Shown: positions 17,426-26,973, numbered from the stretch's first letter. The stretch: DNA of 64,000 bases from Actinomadura rubteroloni (GCF_002911665.1 NZ_MTBP01000004.1:1-64000), one strand, 5' to 3'. The notes: a model not told the origin generated them from the letters alone. Made by a program: numbers and translations.

Positions 17426-17557
17426 CTCCAGCGGGCACGAGCGCGACGGCCGCTTAGAGCGCTCCCTGGTCGGCGACGATGTCGCTCGCCTCGCGTGCGA
17501 CCGCGCGTCGACAATCGCCTGCGTCGGCTTGGGATGGTCTGCTACCGCAGGCGTGCG

Positions 17558-17680
17558 CGTCCATAACGCGTGCGTCCGCCGCGTGCGTGGACGTCCATAA
17601 TGCGTGCGTCCGCCGCGTCCGCCGCGTCCGCCGCGTCCGCCGCGTCCGCCGCGTCCGCCGCGTCCGTTGCCGTCCGCCGC
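17558..17680. repeat. 27-bp direct repeat and 9-bp (GTCCGCCGC) tandem repeat
   Basis: A 27-base segment beginning CGTCCATAA and ending in CGCCGCGT occurs at 17558-17584 and, with one change, at 17592-17618. From 17608 the nonamer GTCCGCCGC repeats six times perfectly to 17661, then GTCCGTTGC, then another close copy. Read through, it would give Arg-Val or Ala-Ser strings. The 442-base gap between the hemerythrin gene and the DUF1707 gene holds no convincing gene, so I take it as an intergenic repeat. Confidence 0.8.
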
Positions 17681-17867
17681 GTGCGTTGCCGCGCGATGCC
17701 GTGCGTGTTCGGGGAGAACTGCGGCCGTGTGTGACGGTGTGCGTGTTGTGGCGTGCGTGTGGTGGCGTGGGTGGGTGTGGGGCGGGACCTTGGGGGGAGG
17801 GCGGGTCAGGGTTGGGTCAGGGACGTCCCCGATGGTGGTGGGCGTGCGGGGAGCGCACCATGAGGGC

Positions 17868-18395
17868 ATGGACGGGAATCAGTTCGGCGGCGTCGAGGAC
17901 GTCGGCCGGCTTCGTGTGTCCGATGCCGAGCGGGACGCTGTCGTCGGGCGTCTTCAGGACGCCTATGCCGAGGGGCGTCTCGATCACGACGAGTTCGATC
18001 TCCGTACTCACCTGGCGATGACGGCCAAGACGCGCGGCGAACTCGACACCGTGCTCGTCGACCTCGCGTCGGGCCGGGAGGACGGGACGCGGACGGGTGA
18101 GCTGAGCGGGGAGGACCGGGTGCTCGCCGCGTTGTCGCACGCGCTCGGTGTTCCGACGCTCTTCGTCGGTCCGCTCGTGCTGATGCTGACGAGCGGCAAG
18201 CGCTCCGCGTATGTGCGGCGGCACGCCGTCGAGGCCGTCAACTTCCAGTTGACTCTGCTGTTGGTCACGGTGGTGACGTTCGGGATCGGGGGCGTGCTCT
18301 ACGCTCTGACCTGGGCCGTCGCGGCGGTCGCGGCCGTCGTCGCGCTCACCGGGAAGGGTTTCCGGACGCCCTGGATCCTGCGCCTCGTGAGATAG
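17868..18395 (+). CDS. DUF1707 and DUF4870-like membrane protein
   Basis: A 175-residue protein. Residues about 14-66 are a DUF1707 domain (LRVSDAERDAVVGRLQDAYA, EGRLDHDEFDLR), common at the N-terminus of actinobacterial membrane proteins. The rest has two hydrophobic stretches (about 93-110 and 128-160) with YVRRHAVEAVNFQLTLLLV between, as in DUF4870/Tic20-like small membrane proteins. The function is unknown. I chose the ATG at 17868 from the domain boundary; the ribosome-binding site is weak. Confidence 0.75.
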   Translation: MDGNQFGGVEDVGRLRVSDAERDAVVGRLQDAYAEGRLDHDEFDLRTHLAMTAKTRGELDTVLVDLASGREDGTRTGELSGEDRVLAALSHALGVPTLFVGPLVLMLTSGKRSAYVRRHAVEAVNFQLTLLLVTVVTFGIGGVLYALTWAVAAVAAVVALTGKGFRTPWILRLVR

Positions 18396-18493
18396 TCGGA
18401 CGGCCGGTACTCCCTGGGGTGTGTGAGCACCCTCTCGCCCAATTATGTGGACGATACATGGGATGACCGGTTTACTGTCACGGGGAGGGTGAG

Positions 18494-19861
18494 ATGACGG
18501 ACCTGCTGGTCAACGGTGATCACGAACAGGCGGTCGAGGCGTTGCGCCGCTCGTACGCGGCGATCCCGGAGGGGCAGCCGATCCGGCTGGCGAAGCGGAC
18601 CTCGAACCTGTTCCGGTGGCGCGACCCGTCCGACGCCCCGGGCCTGGACGTCTCCGGTTTCGACCGCGTGCTGAGCGTCGACCCCGACACGCGCACCGCG
18701 CAGGTGCAGGGCATGACGACCTATGAGGACCTGGTCGACGCGACGCTGCCGCACGGCCTCATGCCGACCGTCGTCCCGCAGCTCAAGACGATCACGCTCG
18801 GCGGCGCGGTCACCGGCCTCGGCATCGAGTCGACGTCGTTCCGGTTGGGCCTGCCGCACGAGGGCGTCCGGGAGCTGGAGATCCTCACCGGCGACGGGCA
18901 GGTCGTCGTCGCCACGCGCGACAACGAGCACAGCGACCTCTTCTACGGTTTCCCGAACTCCTACGGCACGCTCGGCTACAGCCTCCGCCTGAAGATCGAC
19001 CTGGTGCCGGTGAAGCCGTACGTCAAGCTGCGGCACCTGCGGTTCGCCGACGCCGACGCGCTGAGCCGCGCGATGGACGAACTCGTCGCGAGCGGCGTCC
19101 ACGAGGGCGAGACCGTCGACTTTTTGGACGGCACGGTCTTCAGCGCCGACGAGCAGTACCTCACCCTCGGTTTCTTCACCGACGAAGCGCCCTACACGTC
19201 CGACTACACCGGCCAGAACATCTACTACCGCTCGATCCAGCAGCGCTCGGTGGACTTCCTGACCGTCCGCGACTACATCTGGCGCTGGGACACCGACTGG
19301 TTCTGGTGCTCGGGCGCGTTCGGGGTGCAGAACCCGCTCGTCCGCCGCGTCTGGCCGGACCGGGCCAAGCGCTCGGACGTCTACCGCAAGCTCGTCGCCT
19401 ACGACCGCCGCTACCAGGTCATCGCGCGGATCGAGCGGTGGCGCGGGCTGCGTCCCCGCGAGGACGTCATCCAGGACATCGAGGTGCCGGTCGGACGGCT
19501 GCCGGAGTTCCTGGACTTCTTCCACGCCAAGGTCGGGATGGCGCCGATCTGGCTGTGCCCGCTGCGCGCCCGCGAGAATTGGCCGCTGTACCCGCTGGAG
19601 CCGGGCCGGACGTACGTCAACGCCGGTTTCTGGGGGACGGTGCGGCTGCCCCCCGGCCAGATCCCCGAATACCACAACCGGCTCATCGAGCGTGAGGTAG
19701 CGGCCCTCGACGGGCACAAATCGCTCTACTCGACCGCTTTTTACAGCCGGGACGAGTTCTGGCGGCACTACGACGGGGAGACCTACCAGCGGCTGAAAGC
19801 GGGTTACGACCCCGGGAAGCGGCTGCTGGACCTCTACGACAAGTGCGTGCGCGGGCGCTGA
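18494..19861 (+). CDS. tmsA: FAD-binding oxidoreductase of 10-methyl fatty acid synthesis
   Basis: A 455-residue FAD-linked oxidoreductase of the DHCR24/DIMINUTO type. The PP-loop region VVPQLKTITLGGAVTGLGIE (about residues 93-112) and NSYGTLGYSLRLKIDLVPVK are typical. In mycobacteria, corynebacteria and Thermomonospora this protein (TmsA, also BfaA) reduces the methylene group put on oleoyl lipids by TmsB, giving 10-methylstearate (tuberculostearic acid). The neighbouring tmsB 88 bases downstream supports this strongly. The ATG has GGGGAGGG at good spacing. A third gene, tmsC, found in some species, is absent here. Confidence 0.85.
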   Translation: MTDLLVNGDHEQAVEALRRSYAAIPEGQPIRLAKRTSNLFRWRDPSDAPGLDVSGFDRVLSVDPDTRTAQVQGMTTYEDLVDATLPHGLMPTVVPQLKTITLGGAVTGLGIESTSFRLGLPHEGVRELEILTGDGQVVVATRDNEHSDLFYGFPNSYGTLGYSLRLKIDLVPVKPYVKLRHLRFADADALSRAMDELVASGVHEGETVDFLDGTVFSADEQYLTLGFFTDEAPYTSDYTGQNIYYRSIQQRSVDFLTVRDYIWRWDTDWFWCSGAFGVQNPLVRRVWPDRAKRSDVYRKLVAYDRRYQVIARIERWRGLRPREDVIQDIEVPVGRLPEFLDFFHAKVGMAPIWLCPLRARENWPLYPLEPGRTYVNAGFWGTVRLPPGQIPEYHNRLIEREVAALDGHKSLYSTAFYSRDEFWRHYDGETYQRLKAGYDPGKRLLDLYDKCVRGR

Positions 19862-19949
19862 GGCGTTCCGCGCCTGGGGAGGGGCCGGTCCCGCGCGGGC
19901 CGGCGCGATCCCGTCGCCTCGGCGGGGCGTGGAGACAGGAGGAAGAAAG

Positions 19950-21215
19950 ATGACGCTGGCCAAGGTCTTCGAGCGCCTGGCCGGGCCTGCGGCGCCAGTG
20001 GAGTTCGCGGCCTACGACGGGTCGCGCTCGGGGCATCCGGGCGCGGACATCCGGTTCGACGTGCGCTCCCCGTACGCGGTGTCGTATCTCGTGCACTCGC
20101 CGGGCGCGCTCGGGCTCGCCCGCGCGTACGTGAGCGGCATGGTCGACGTGAGCGGCGACATGTACACGGCCCTGTCGACGATGCAGAAGGTGCTCGGCGA
20201 CGTGACGCCGCGCGAGAAGCTGCGGATCGTCGGGGGCGTCCTCGGGGACCCGTTGCTGCGCGGCGCGGTGTCGCGCCGGCTCCCGCCACCGCCGCAGGAG
20301 GCGCCGTTCAGCCGGGTCCCGGCGTGGTTGCGGCATTCCAAGCGGCGGGACGCGCAGGCGATCTCCCACCACTACGACGTTTCCAACACTTTCTATGAGT
20401 GGGTTCTCGGTCCTTCGATGGCGTACACGTGCGCCTGTTTCCCGGAGGAGAACTCCACGCTGGAGGAGGCGCAGTTCCACAAGCACGACCTGGTGGCCAA
20501 GAAGCTCGGCCTGAAGCCGGGGATGAGGCTGCTGGACGTGGGCTGCGGCTGGGGCGGCATGGTGATGCACGCCGCCAAGGAGTACGGCGTCAAGGCACTC
20601 GGCGTGACGCTGTCCAAGCAGCAGGCGGAGTGGGCGCAGAAGGCCATCGCCGACCGGGGCCTGTCGGAGCTGGCCGAAGTGCGGCACATGGACTACCGGG
20701 ACGTTGCCGAGTCCGGGTTCGACGCCGTCAGCTCGATCGGCCTGACCGAGCACATCGGCAAGGCGAATCTGCCGTCGTACTTCTCGTTCCTGTACGGGAA
20801 GCTGAAGCCGTACGGCCGGATGCTGAACCACACCATCACCCGTCCGGACAACCTCGCGCCGTCGATGAAGCAGAGCGGTTTCATCAACCGGTACGTGTTC
20901 CCCGACGGCGAGCTGGAGGGCCCGGGGTTCATCCAGCAGCAGATGAACGACGCGGGCTTCGAGATCCGGCACCAGGAGAACCTGCGCGAGCACTACGCGC
21001 GGACGCTCCTCGGCTGGTGCCGGAACCTGGACGACCACTGGGACGAGGCCGTCGCCGAGGTGGGCGAGGGCACCGCGCGGGTGTGGCGGGTCTACATGGC
21101 CGGGTGCGTCCTCGGGTTCGAGCAGAACTGGATCCAGTTGCACCAGACGCTCGGCGTGAAGGTGGACGACGAGGGCGGGGCGCGGATGCCGCTGCGTCCC
21201 GACTGGGGGGTCTGA
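19950..21215 (+). CDS. tmsB: SAM-dependent fatty-acyl phospholipid methyltransferase
   Basis: A 421-residue protein of the cyclopropane-fatty-acyl-phospholipid synthase (CMAS) family. The SAM motif is LLDVGCGWGGMVMHAAKEYG (about residues 195-214), preceded by AISHHYDVSNTFYEWVLG and followed by GVTLSKQQAEWAQ and the SIGLTEHIG motif. Next to tmsA it is best read as TmsB/BfaB, which methylenates the C10 position of oleoyl chains in phospholipids. AGGAGG before the ATG at 19950 decides the start over an in-frame GTG at 19929. A perfect hairpin closes the operon. Confidence 0.87.
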   Translation: MTLAKVFERLAGPAAPVEFAAYDGSRSGHPGADIRFDVRSPYAVSYLVHSPGALGLARAYVSGMVDVSGDMYTALSTMQKVLGDVTPREKLRIVGGVLGDPLLRGAVSRRLPPPPQEAPFSRVPAWLRHSKRRDAQAISHHYDVSNTFYEWVLGPSMAYTCACFPEENSTLEEAQFHKHDLVAKKLGLKPGMRLLDVGCGWGGMVMHAAKEYGVKALGVTLSKQQAEWAQKAIADRGLSELAEVRHMDYRDVAESGFDAVSSIGLTEHIGKANLPSYFSFLYGKLKPYGRMLNHTITRPDNLAPSMKQSGFINRYVFPDGELEGPGFIQQQMNDAGFEIRHQENLREHYARTLLGWCRNLDDHWDEAVAEVGEGTARVWRVYMAGCVLGFEQNWIQLHQTLGVKVDDEGGARMPLRPDWGV

Positions 21216-21222
21216 CGCGGCG

Positions 21223-21253
21223 GCGGGCGCGGGGGCACGCCCCCCGCGCCCGC
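21223..21253 (+). terminator. Terminator hairpin of the tms operon
   Basis: A 13-bp perfect GC-rich inverted repeat: 21223-21235 begins GCGGGCGC and 21241-21253 ends GCGCCCGC. The loop is five bases. It lies eight bases after the tmsB stop and has no T run. Confidence 0.75.
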
Positions 21254-21297
21254 TGTGGGGGCTGACGGCCGCCGCGTCCCGGGGTACGTTCACGATC

Positions 21298-22551
21298 ATG
21301 GACGAGCTGCGGGCCGCGGACGTGAACCTGACCGACTGGGCGTTCTGGCGGGCGCCGCACGAGCACCGGCACGCGGCGTTCGCGGCGCTGCGCGGCGAGC
21401 CCCGGCTGCCCCGGTTCGAGGAGCCCGAGGTCTTCGTCGTCCCGCGCGGCCCGGGTTATTACGCGGTGACGCGGCACGCGGACGTGGTCGAGGCGTCGCG
21501 CCGGCCGCAGGACTTCTGCTCGGGCCGGGGCGCGATCAGCATTCCGGACATGCCGGGCGACATGCACGAGTACTTCGGCTCGATGATCAGCATGGACGAC
21601 CCCCGGCACGCCAAGATCCGCCGGATCGTGTCGCGCGCGTTCTCGCCGCGCATGGTGCGGCGCTTCGACGAGCAGGTCCGCGAGGTCGCCGCACGGCTCG
21701 TGGCCGGCGTCGCGGCGGGCGAGGGCACCGGCGACTTCGTGGCGGACGTCGCGGCCCGCCTCCCGCTGACGATCGTCTGCGACCTCATGGGCATCGGCGC
21801 CGAGCACCACGCGGCGGTGCTGGCGGCGTCCAACACGATCCTGGCGGGCAACGACGCGGAGTTCATCCCGCTCGGCGAGCCCGACCGGATCGTGGTGGCG
21901 CTGCTGGACGCGGCGCAGACGCTCAAGGCCATCGTGGAGGACCTGGCGGCGCGCCGCCGCGCCGAGCCCGCCGACGACCTGACGTCCGCGCTGGTCAACG
22001 CCAACATCGACGGCGAGTCGCTGACCGACCAGGAGCTGGGCTCGTTCTTCATCCTGCTCGTCGTGGCGGGCAACGAGACGACGCGCAACGCCATCGCGCA
22101 CGGCCTGGACCTGTTCACCCAACATCCCGAGCAGCGGGAACTGCTGCTGGCGGACTTCGAGGGACGGATCGGCGGGGCCGTGGAGGAGATCGTCCGGTAC
22201 GTCTCGCCGGTGATCTGGATGCGCCGCACCGCGACCCGCGACACGACGCTGAACGGCCACGACGTCGCCGCGGGCGACAAGCTGGTGCTCTACTACTGGT
22301 CGGCGAACCGGGACGAGTCGGTCTTCCCCGAGCCCGAGCGGTTCGACATCCTGCGCGACACGTCCGGGCATGTCGGCTTCGGCGGTCCCGGCCCACACTT
22401 CTGCCTCGGCGCGCACCTGGCCCGCCGCGAGGTCTCCGTGCTGTTCCGCGAGCTGTTCGGGCGCCTGCCGGACGTCCGCGCCACGGGCGCGCCGGACCGG
22501 CTGGAGTCGGCCTTCGTCAACGGCATCAAGCGGCTGCCGTACACCGGCTGA
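21298..22551 (+). CDS. Cytochrome P450
   Basis: A 417-residue soluble P450. The I-helix oxygen motif is VVAGNETTRNA (about residues 255-265), the ExxR pair is in EEIVRYVSP, and the heme loop is GFGGPGPHFCLGAHLARRE (cysteine about residue 364). The HFCLGAHLAR form and the SMDDPRHAKIRRIVSRAFSP stretch recall CYP124/125/142-type P450s that hydroxylate sterol side chains or methyl-branched lipids, but the subfamily is a guess. TACGTT (21285-21290) lies seven bases before the ATG, so the mRNA is probably leaderless with its own promoter after the tms terminator. Confidence 0.9.
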   Translation: MDELRAADVNLTDWAFWRAPHEHRHAAFAALRGEPRLPRFEEPEVFVVPRGPGYYAVTRHADVVEASRRPQDFCSGRGAISIPDMPGDMHEYFGSMISMDDPRHAKIRRIVSRAFSPRMVRRFDEQVREVAARLVAGVAAGEGTGDFVADVAARLPLTIVCDLMGIGAEHHAAVLAASNTILAGNDAEFIPLGEPDRIVVALLDAAQTLKAIVEDLAARRRAEPADDLTSALVNANIDGESLTDQELGSFFILLVVAGNETTRNAIAHGLDLFTQHPEQRELLLADFEGRIGGAVEEIVRYVSPVIWMRRTATRDTTLNGHDVAAGDKLVLYYWSANRDESVFPEPERFDILRDTSGHVGFGGPGPHFCLGAHLARREVSVLFRELFGRLPDVRATGAPDRLESAFVNGIKRLPYTG

Positions 22552-22592
22552 GCGGCCCGGGGACCGCGCCGTCGTCCCCGGACCGCGGCGGA

Positions 22593-24137
22593 TCAGCGCA
22601 GCGCGCGCTTGAGGATCTTGCCGGTGGCGGTCATCGGCAGCTCGTCGCGGAACTCCACGATGCGCGGGTACTTGTAGTTGGCGAACTGCTCCTTGCCCCA
22701 GGCGATCAGCTCGTCCTCGGTGACGGTCGCGCCGGGCGTGCGGATCACGTACGCCTTGATCTCCTCGCCGTGCGACTCGTGCGGGACGCCGACGACCGCG
22801 GCGAGGGAGACGTCCGGATGCGTCATCAGGACCTCCTCCAGCTCGCGCGGGTACACGTTGAAGCCGCCCCGGATGATCATGTCCTTCGAGCGGTCGATGA
22901 TGTAGTAGTAGCCGTCCTCGTCGCGGCGGGCGACGTCGCCGGTGCGGAACCAGCCGTCGCGGATCGCGCCCGCGGTGGCCTCGGGACGGTTGTAGTAGCC
23001 CTTCATGATGTTGTGGCCGCGGATGGCGATCTCGCCGGGGCCCTCGCCCTCGATCGTCTTCCACTCGTCGTCGATGAGCTTCATCTCCACGCCCCAGATC
23101 GGCAGGCCGATCGAGCCGGGCCGCTGCTCGCGGTCGGGCCGGTTGAAGGACGCGACCGGGGACGTCTCCGACAGCCCGTAGCCCTCCAGGATGCTCACGT
23201 CGAACTTGGCCTTGATCCCCTTGAGGACCTCCATCGGCAGCGCCGACCCGCCCGACGACGCGACGCGCAGGTTGTCGCGGATCGTCGCCACGTCCTCGGG
23301 GGAGGTGTCGTCGGTCAGCAGCGCCCAGTACATCGTCGGGACGCCCGCGAAGACGTTCACCTTCTCCTTCACCATCAGCGCGACGGCCTGCTTGGCGTCG
23401 AACCGGGGCAGCAGGACGAGCGTCCCGCGCCGGAACAGGCCGACGTTCATCATGCAGGTCTGCCCGAAGATGTGGAAAAGCGGCAGCGCGACGAGCAGCG
23501 TGTCGTGCAGCGTCTTCTCGAACAGGCTGTCGGAGACGATCGCGTTCATCAGCAGGTTGCCGTGCGTCAGCTCGGCGCCCTTGGGCTGCCCGGTGGTGCC
23601 GCTCGTGTAGAGGACGACGGCGGTGTCGTTGGCGTCGGTCTGGACGGCCTCGAACGTCCCGGGCTGCCCGCCGATCGCGGCGAGGAACGGCTCGGCGCCC
23701 TCGATCGGGGACGCGGTCGCGGTCGGGTCGGCGGGCATCAGGAAGAAGTGCTCGCAGGCGTCGGTCTCCTGGAAGCCGGCGAACCCGGCCTCGCCGAGCG
23801 GGAGCTGCGGCGTCCCCTCGAAGCAGAAGAACGCCTTCGCCTCGGAGTCGGCGAGGTGGTAGGCGATCTCGCGCGGCTTCAGCAGGACGTTCAGCGGCAC
23901 GACCACCACCCCGGCCTTGAGCGCCCCGAAGTACACCATCGGGAAGTACGGCACGTTGGGCGACGCCAGGGCGATCTTGTCGCCGGGCCGCAGGCCGCGC
24001 GCCGCCAGCAGGTTCGCCACCTGGTTCGCGACCGTGTCCAGCAGCGCGTACGAAAGCCGTGTGTCGCCGAGGACGACCGCGTCCCGGTCGGGCGTCTCGC
24101 GGGCCGCGTCTTCGAGAAGGACGGAGAGATTGAGCAT
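22593..24137 (-). CDS. Long-chain fatty acid-CoA ligase (AMP-forming)
   Basis: A 514-residue ANL-superfamily acyl-CoA synthetase. The P-loop is VVLYTSGTTGQPKGAELTHG (about residues 150-169), A5 region EGYGLSETSPV, the hinge region IIDRSKDMIIRGGFNVYPRE, and the C-terminal catalytic lysine in MTATGKILKRALR. It should activate fatty acids to adenylates and then CoA thioesters. The ATG at 24137 has GAGGAG at six bases, so I prefer it to the longer frame at 24206. It converges on the P450 gene and diverges from leuS. Confidence 0.9.
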   Translation of the reverse strand: MLNLSVLLEDAARETPDRDAVVLGDTRLSYALLDTVANQVANLLAARGLRPGDKIALASPNVPYFPMVYFGALKAGVVVVPLNVLLKPREIAYHLADSEAKAFFCFEGTPQLPLGEAGFAGFQETDACEHFFLMPADPTATASPIEGAEPFLAAIGGQPGTFEAVQTDANDTAVVLYTSGTTGQPKGAELTHGNLLMNAIVSDSLFEKTLHDTLLVALPLFHIFGQTCMMNVGLFRRGTLVLLPRFDAKQAVALMVKEKVNVFAGVPTMYWALLTDDTSPEDVATIRDNLRVASSGGSALPMEVLKGIKAKFDVSILEGYGLSETSPVASFNRPDREQRPGSIGLPIWGVEMKLIDDEWKTIEGEGPGEIAIRGHNIMKGYYNRPEATAGAIRDGWFRTGDVARRDEDGYYYIIDRSKDMIIRGGFNVYPRELEEVLMTHPDVSLAAVVGVPHESHGEEIKAYVIRTPGATVTEDELIAWGKEQFANYKYPRIVEFRDELPMTATGKILKRALR

Positions 24138-24321
24138 GGCACTCCTCGTACCGGGTGGTGTCACCAGGCGGTTACTACTGGCGAGTGTACGAACCGTAGT
24201 GCTCATCCTGATACATAAGTTGCGGCCGACGCCATATGTGGTGCTTGCTTGACATCAAGGTTGTGACCATCCGGTCGGTTCGGTGGCCGTTATCGACCGC
24301 GCGACGGCCTTGCCCCTGCGC

Positions 24322-24327
24322 TAGTCT
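24322..24327 (+). promoter_or_regulatory. Candidate -10 box of the leuS transcript
   Basis: TAGTCT fits the TAnnnT -10 consensus. The leader-peptide ATG begins seven bases after its end, the spacing expected if transcription starts at the A of the ATG and the leader is translated from a leaderless 5' end. No good -35 is visible. Confidence 0.6.
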
Positions 24328-24333
24328 TGTTGT

Positions 24334-24372
24334 ATGCGGACCACGGCCCTCCTTCTTCGACCGCCGCGCTGA
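24334..24372 (+). CDS. leuL: Leucine leader peptide of leuS
   Basis: A 12-codon reading frame encodes [12 protein letters not shown]. Three leucine codons stand in a row, two of them CTT, a rare codon in so GC-rich a genome. The frame has no Shine-Dalgarno site but begins seven bases after a -10 box, so it is probably translated leaderless. It lies 105 bases before leuS and is followed at once by two consecutive hairpins. Leader peptides with attenuators have been predicted ahead of leuS in some Streptomyces. Here ribosomes stalling at the leucine codons when charged tRNA-Leu is short would raise leuS expression. Assignment rests on position and codon content. Confidence 0.75.
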   Translation: MRTTALLLRPPR

Positions 24373-24420
24373 GCCCTACCCGGCGAGCGCGGCGACCCCT
24401 CCTGTGCGAGGGGTTCTTTC
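24362..24420 (+). promoter_or_regulatory. Attenuator hairpins between leuL and leuS
   Basis: Hairpin 1: CGCCGCGCT (24362-24370) pairs with AGCGCGGCG (24386-24394), a perfect 9-bp stem whose first arm covers the last leader codons and part of the stop. Hairpin 2: ACCCCTC (24395-24401) pairs with GAGGGGT (24408-24414), followed by TCTTTC, terminator-like. A ribosome stalled on the leucine codons (24349-24357) would cover the first arm of hairpin 1. How the freed arm would prevent hairpin 2 I could not settle by eye; it may free 24386-24394 to invade it. Confidence 0.65.
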
Positions 24421-24476
24421 ATGTCAGGGCATGTCCGTGCAGGCCCCTCAACGACCGGAACCAGTGGAGCAGCGAC

Positions 24477-26972
24477 GTGAGCAGCGACGAGACCTCGCGC
24501 AACGACCAGGCGGCCGACGGGTACGACCCGCGGGCCGTCCAGGACAAGTGGCGGGACCGCTGGGCGCGGCTCGCGCCCCACCGGGCGGGCGGCCCGGACG
24601 ACCCGCGCGAGCGCCGCTATGCCCTGGACATGTTCCCCTACCCGTCCGGTGACCTGCACATGGGCCATGCCGAGGCGTTCGCGATCGGGGACGTGTCCGC
24701 CCGCTACTGGACGCAGCGCGGGTACAACGTCCTGCACCCCATCGGCTGGGACTCCTTCGGCCTGCCCGCCGAGAACGCCGCGATCAAGCGCGACTCCCAC
24801 CCCGCCGAGTGGACGTACGCCAACATCGAGACCCAGGCCGAGTCGTTCCGGCGCTACGCCCCGTCCTTCGACTGGACGCGGCGCCTGCACACCTCCGACC
24901 CCGAGTACTACCGTTGGACGCAGTGGCTGTTCCTGCGCTTCTACGAGCGCGGGCTGGCCTACCGCAAGGGCGGGCAGGTCAACTGGTGCCCCAACGACCA
25001 GACCGTCCTGGCCAACGAGCAGGTCGTCGGCGGCCACTGCGAGCGCTGCGGCGCGCTGGTGGAGCGGCGCGTCCTGACCCAGTGGTACTTCAAGATCACC
25101 GACTACGCCGACCGGCTGCTGGACGACATGGACCAGCTCGAAGGCGGCTGGCCCGAGCGCGTCCTGCTGATGCAGCGCAACTGGATCGGCCGCTCCACCG
25201 GCGCGGACGTGGACTTCGTCATCGAGGGCCGCGCCGAGCCCGTCACCGTCTACACGACGCGTCCGGACACGCTGCACGGCGCGACGTTCATGGTCGTCGC
25301 GGCCGACGCGCCGCTGGCCGAGCAGGTCGTCGCGCCCGAGCAGCGCGCCGCGTTCGAGGCCTACCGCGAGGAGGTGTCGCGCGAGAGCGAGATCGAGCGG
25401 CTGTCCACCGAGCGCGAGAAGACCGGCGTGTTCCTCGGCCGGTACGCGGTGAACCCGGTGAACGGCGAGCGGATCCCGGTGTGGGCGTCGGACTACGTCC
25501 TGGCCGAGTACGGGCACGGCGCGATCATGGCGGTGCCCGCGCACGACCAGCGCGACCTGGACTTCGCGCTGAAGTTCGGGCTGCCGGTCCGCGTCGTCGT
25601 GGACACCGGCGCGCCCGACCCCGCGGCGACCGGCGTCGCCACGCCCGGCGAGGGCACGCTGGTCAACTCCGGGCCGGTGGACGGCCTGGGCAAGGCCGAC
25701 GCCATCGCCCGGACGGTCGAGCTGCTGGCCGAGCGCGGCACCGGACGCGCCGCCGTCAACTTCCGGCTGCGCGACTGGCTGGTCTCGCGGCAGCGGTTCT
25801 GGGGCTGCCCGATCCCGATCGTGCACTGCCCGGCGTGCGGCGAGGTGCCCGTCCCCGAGGACGAGCTGCCCGTGCGGCTGCCCGACGACCTGCGCGGCTC
25901 GGACCTGGCGCCCAAGGGGACGTCCCCGCTGGCCGCCGCCGAGCAGTGGGTCAACGTCGACTGCCCGAAGTGCGGGGGCGCCGCCAAGCGCGACTCCGAC
26001 ACGATGGACACCTTCGTGGACTCGTCCTGGTACTACTTCCGGTACTGCTCGCCGGACTACACCGACGGGCCGTTCGACGTCGAGGCCGTCCGCCGCTGGA
26101 TGCCCGTCGACCGCTACACCGGCGGCGTCGAGCACGCGATCCTGCACCTGCTGTACAGCCGGTTCTTCACCAAGGTCCTGTACGACATGGGCCTGGTGGA
26201 CTTCACCGAGCCGTTCAAGCAGTTGCTCAACCAGGGGCAGGTCGTCAACGGCGGCAAGGCGATGTCCAAGTCGCTGGGCAACGGCGTCGACCTGGGCGAG
26301 CAGATCGGCGAGTACGGCGTGGACGTCGTCCGGCTGGCGATGCTGTTCGCCGGCCCGCCCGAGGACGACATCGACTGGGCCGACGTGTCCCCGCAGGGCA
26401 TGGCGAAGTTCCTGTCGCGCGTGCACCGCGTCGCGTCCGAGGTCGCGTCCGCGCCCGGCGCCGACCCCGCCGCCGGGGACCGCGAGCTGCGCCGCGTCAC
26501 GCACCGGACGATCGAGGAGGTCACCGGGCTGGTCGAGGCCACCCGGTTCAACGTCGCGATCGCCCGGCTGATGGAGCTGGTCTCGGCCGCCCGGCGCGCG
26601 ATCGACTCCGGGCCCGGCGCCGCCGACCCGGCCGTCCGCGAGGCCGCCGAGACCGTCGCCGTCCTGCTGTCGCTGTTCGCGCCCTACACGGCCGAGGAGG
26701 CGTGGGAGCGGCTGGGCCGCACCGCGCCCGTCGTGACGGCCGGCTGGCCCGCGGTGGACCCGGCGCTGCTCGTCCAGGAGTCGGTGACGTGCGTCGTGCA
26801 GGTCGCGGGCAAGGTCCGGGACCGGCTGGACGTGGCGCCCGGCATCGACGCGGGCGAGCTGGAGGCGCTCGCGCTGGCGTCCGAGCGGGTCGTGGAGGCC
26901 CTGGCCGGAGCGGAGATCGCCAAGGTGATCGTCCGCGCGCCCAAGATCGTGAACATCGTGCCGCGCCGCTGA
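24477..26972 (+). CDS. leuS: Leucyl-tRNA synthetase
   Basis: An 831-residue class I aminoacyl-tRNA synthetase that charges tRNA-Leu. The HIGH box is present as DLHMGHAEA (about residues 58-66) after FPYPSG, the editing (CP1) domain has [20 protein letters not shown] and [21 protein letters not shown], the KMSKS loop is KAMSKSLGN, and the zinc-like [10 protein letters not shown] and CPKCGG pairs are intact. GGAG (24466-24469) sits seven bases before the GTG at 24477; the longer frame runs through the attenuator and is not coding. It is transcribed from the leader-peptide promoter and ends at a strong hairpin. Confidence 0.95.
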   Translation: MSSDETSRNDQAADGYDPRAVQDKWRDRWARLAPHRAGGPDDPRERRYALDMFPYPSGDLHMGHAEAFAIGDVSARYWTQRGYNVLHPIGWDSFGLPAENAAIKRDSHPAEWTYANIETQAESFRRYAPSFDWTRRLHTSDPEYYRWTQWLFLRFYERGLAYRKGGQVNWCPNDQTVLANEQVVGGHCERCGALVERRVLTQWYFKITDYADRLLDDMDQLEGGWPERVLLMQRNWIGRSTGADVDFVIEGRAEPVTVYTTRPDTLHGATFMVVAADAPLAEQVVAPEQRAAFEAYREEVSRESEIERLSTEREKTGVFLGRYAVNPVNGERIPVWASDYVLAEYGHGAIMAVPAHDQRDLDFALKFGLPVRVVVDTGAPDPAATGVATPGEGTLVNSGPVDGLGKADAIARTVELLAERGTGRAAVNFRLRDWLVSRQRFWGCPIPIVHCPACGEVPVPEDELPVRLPDDLRGSDLAPKGTSPLAAAEQWVNVDCPKCGGAAKRDSDTMDTFVDSSWYYFRYCSPDYTDGPFDVEAVRRWMPVDRYTGGVEHAILHLLYSRFFTKVLYDMGLVDFTEPFKQLLNQGQVVNGGKAMSKSLGNGVDLGEQIGEYGVDVVRLAMLFAGPPEDDIDWADVSPQGMAKFLSRVHRVASEVASAPGADPAAGDRELRRVTHRTIEEVTGLVEATRFNVAIARLMELVSAARRAIDSGPGAADPAVREAAETVAVLLSLFAPYTAEEAWERLGRTAPVVTAGWPAVDPALLVQESVTCVVQVAGKVRDRLDVAPGIDAGELEALALASERVVEALAGAEIAKVIVRAPKIVNIVPRR

Positions 26973-26973
26973 G

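Noticed and set aside
17479-18021. Open frame running through the 9-bp repeat (poly Arg-Val)
   Set aside because: It is produced by the repeat and overlaps the DUF1707 gene in another frame.
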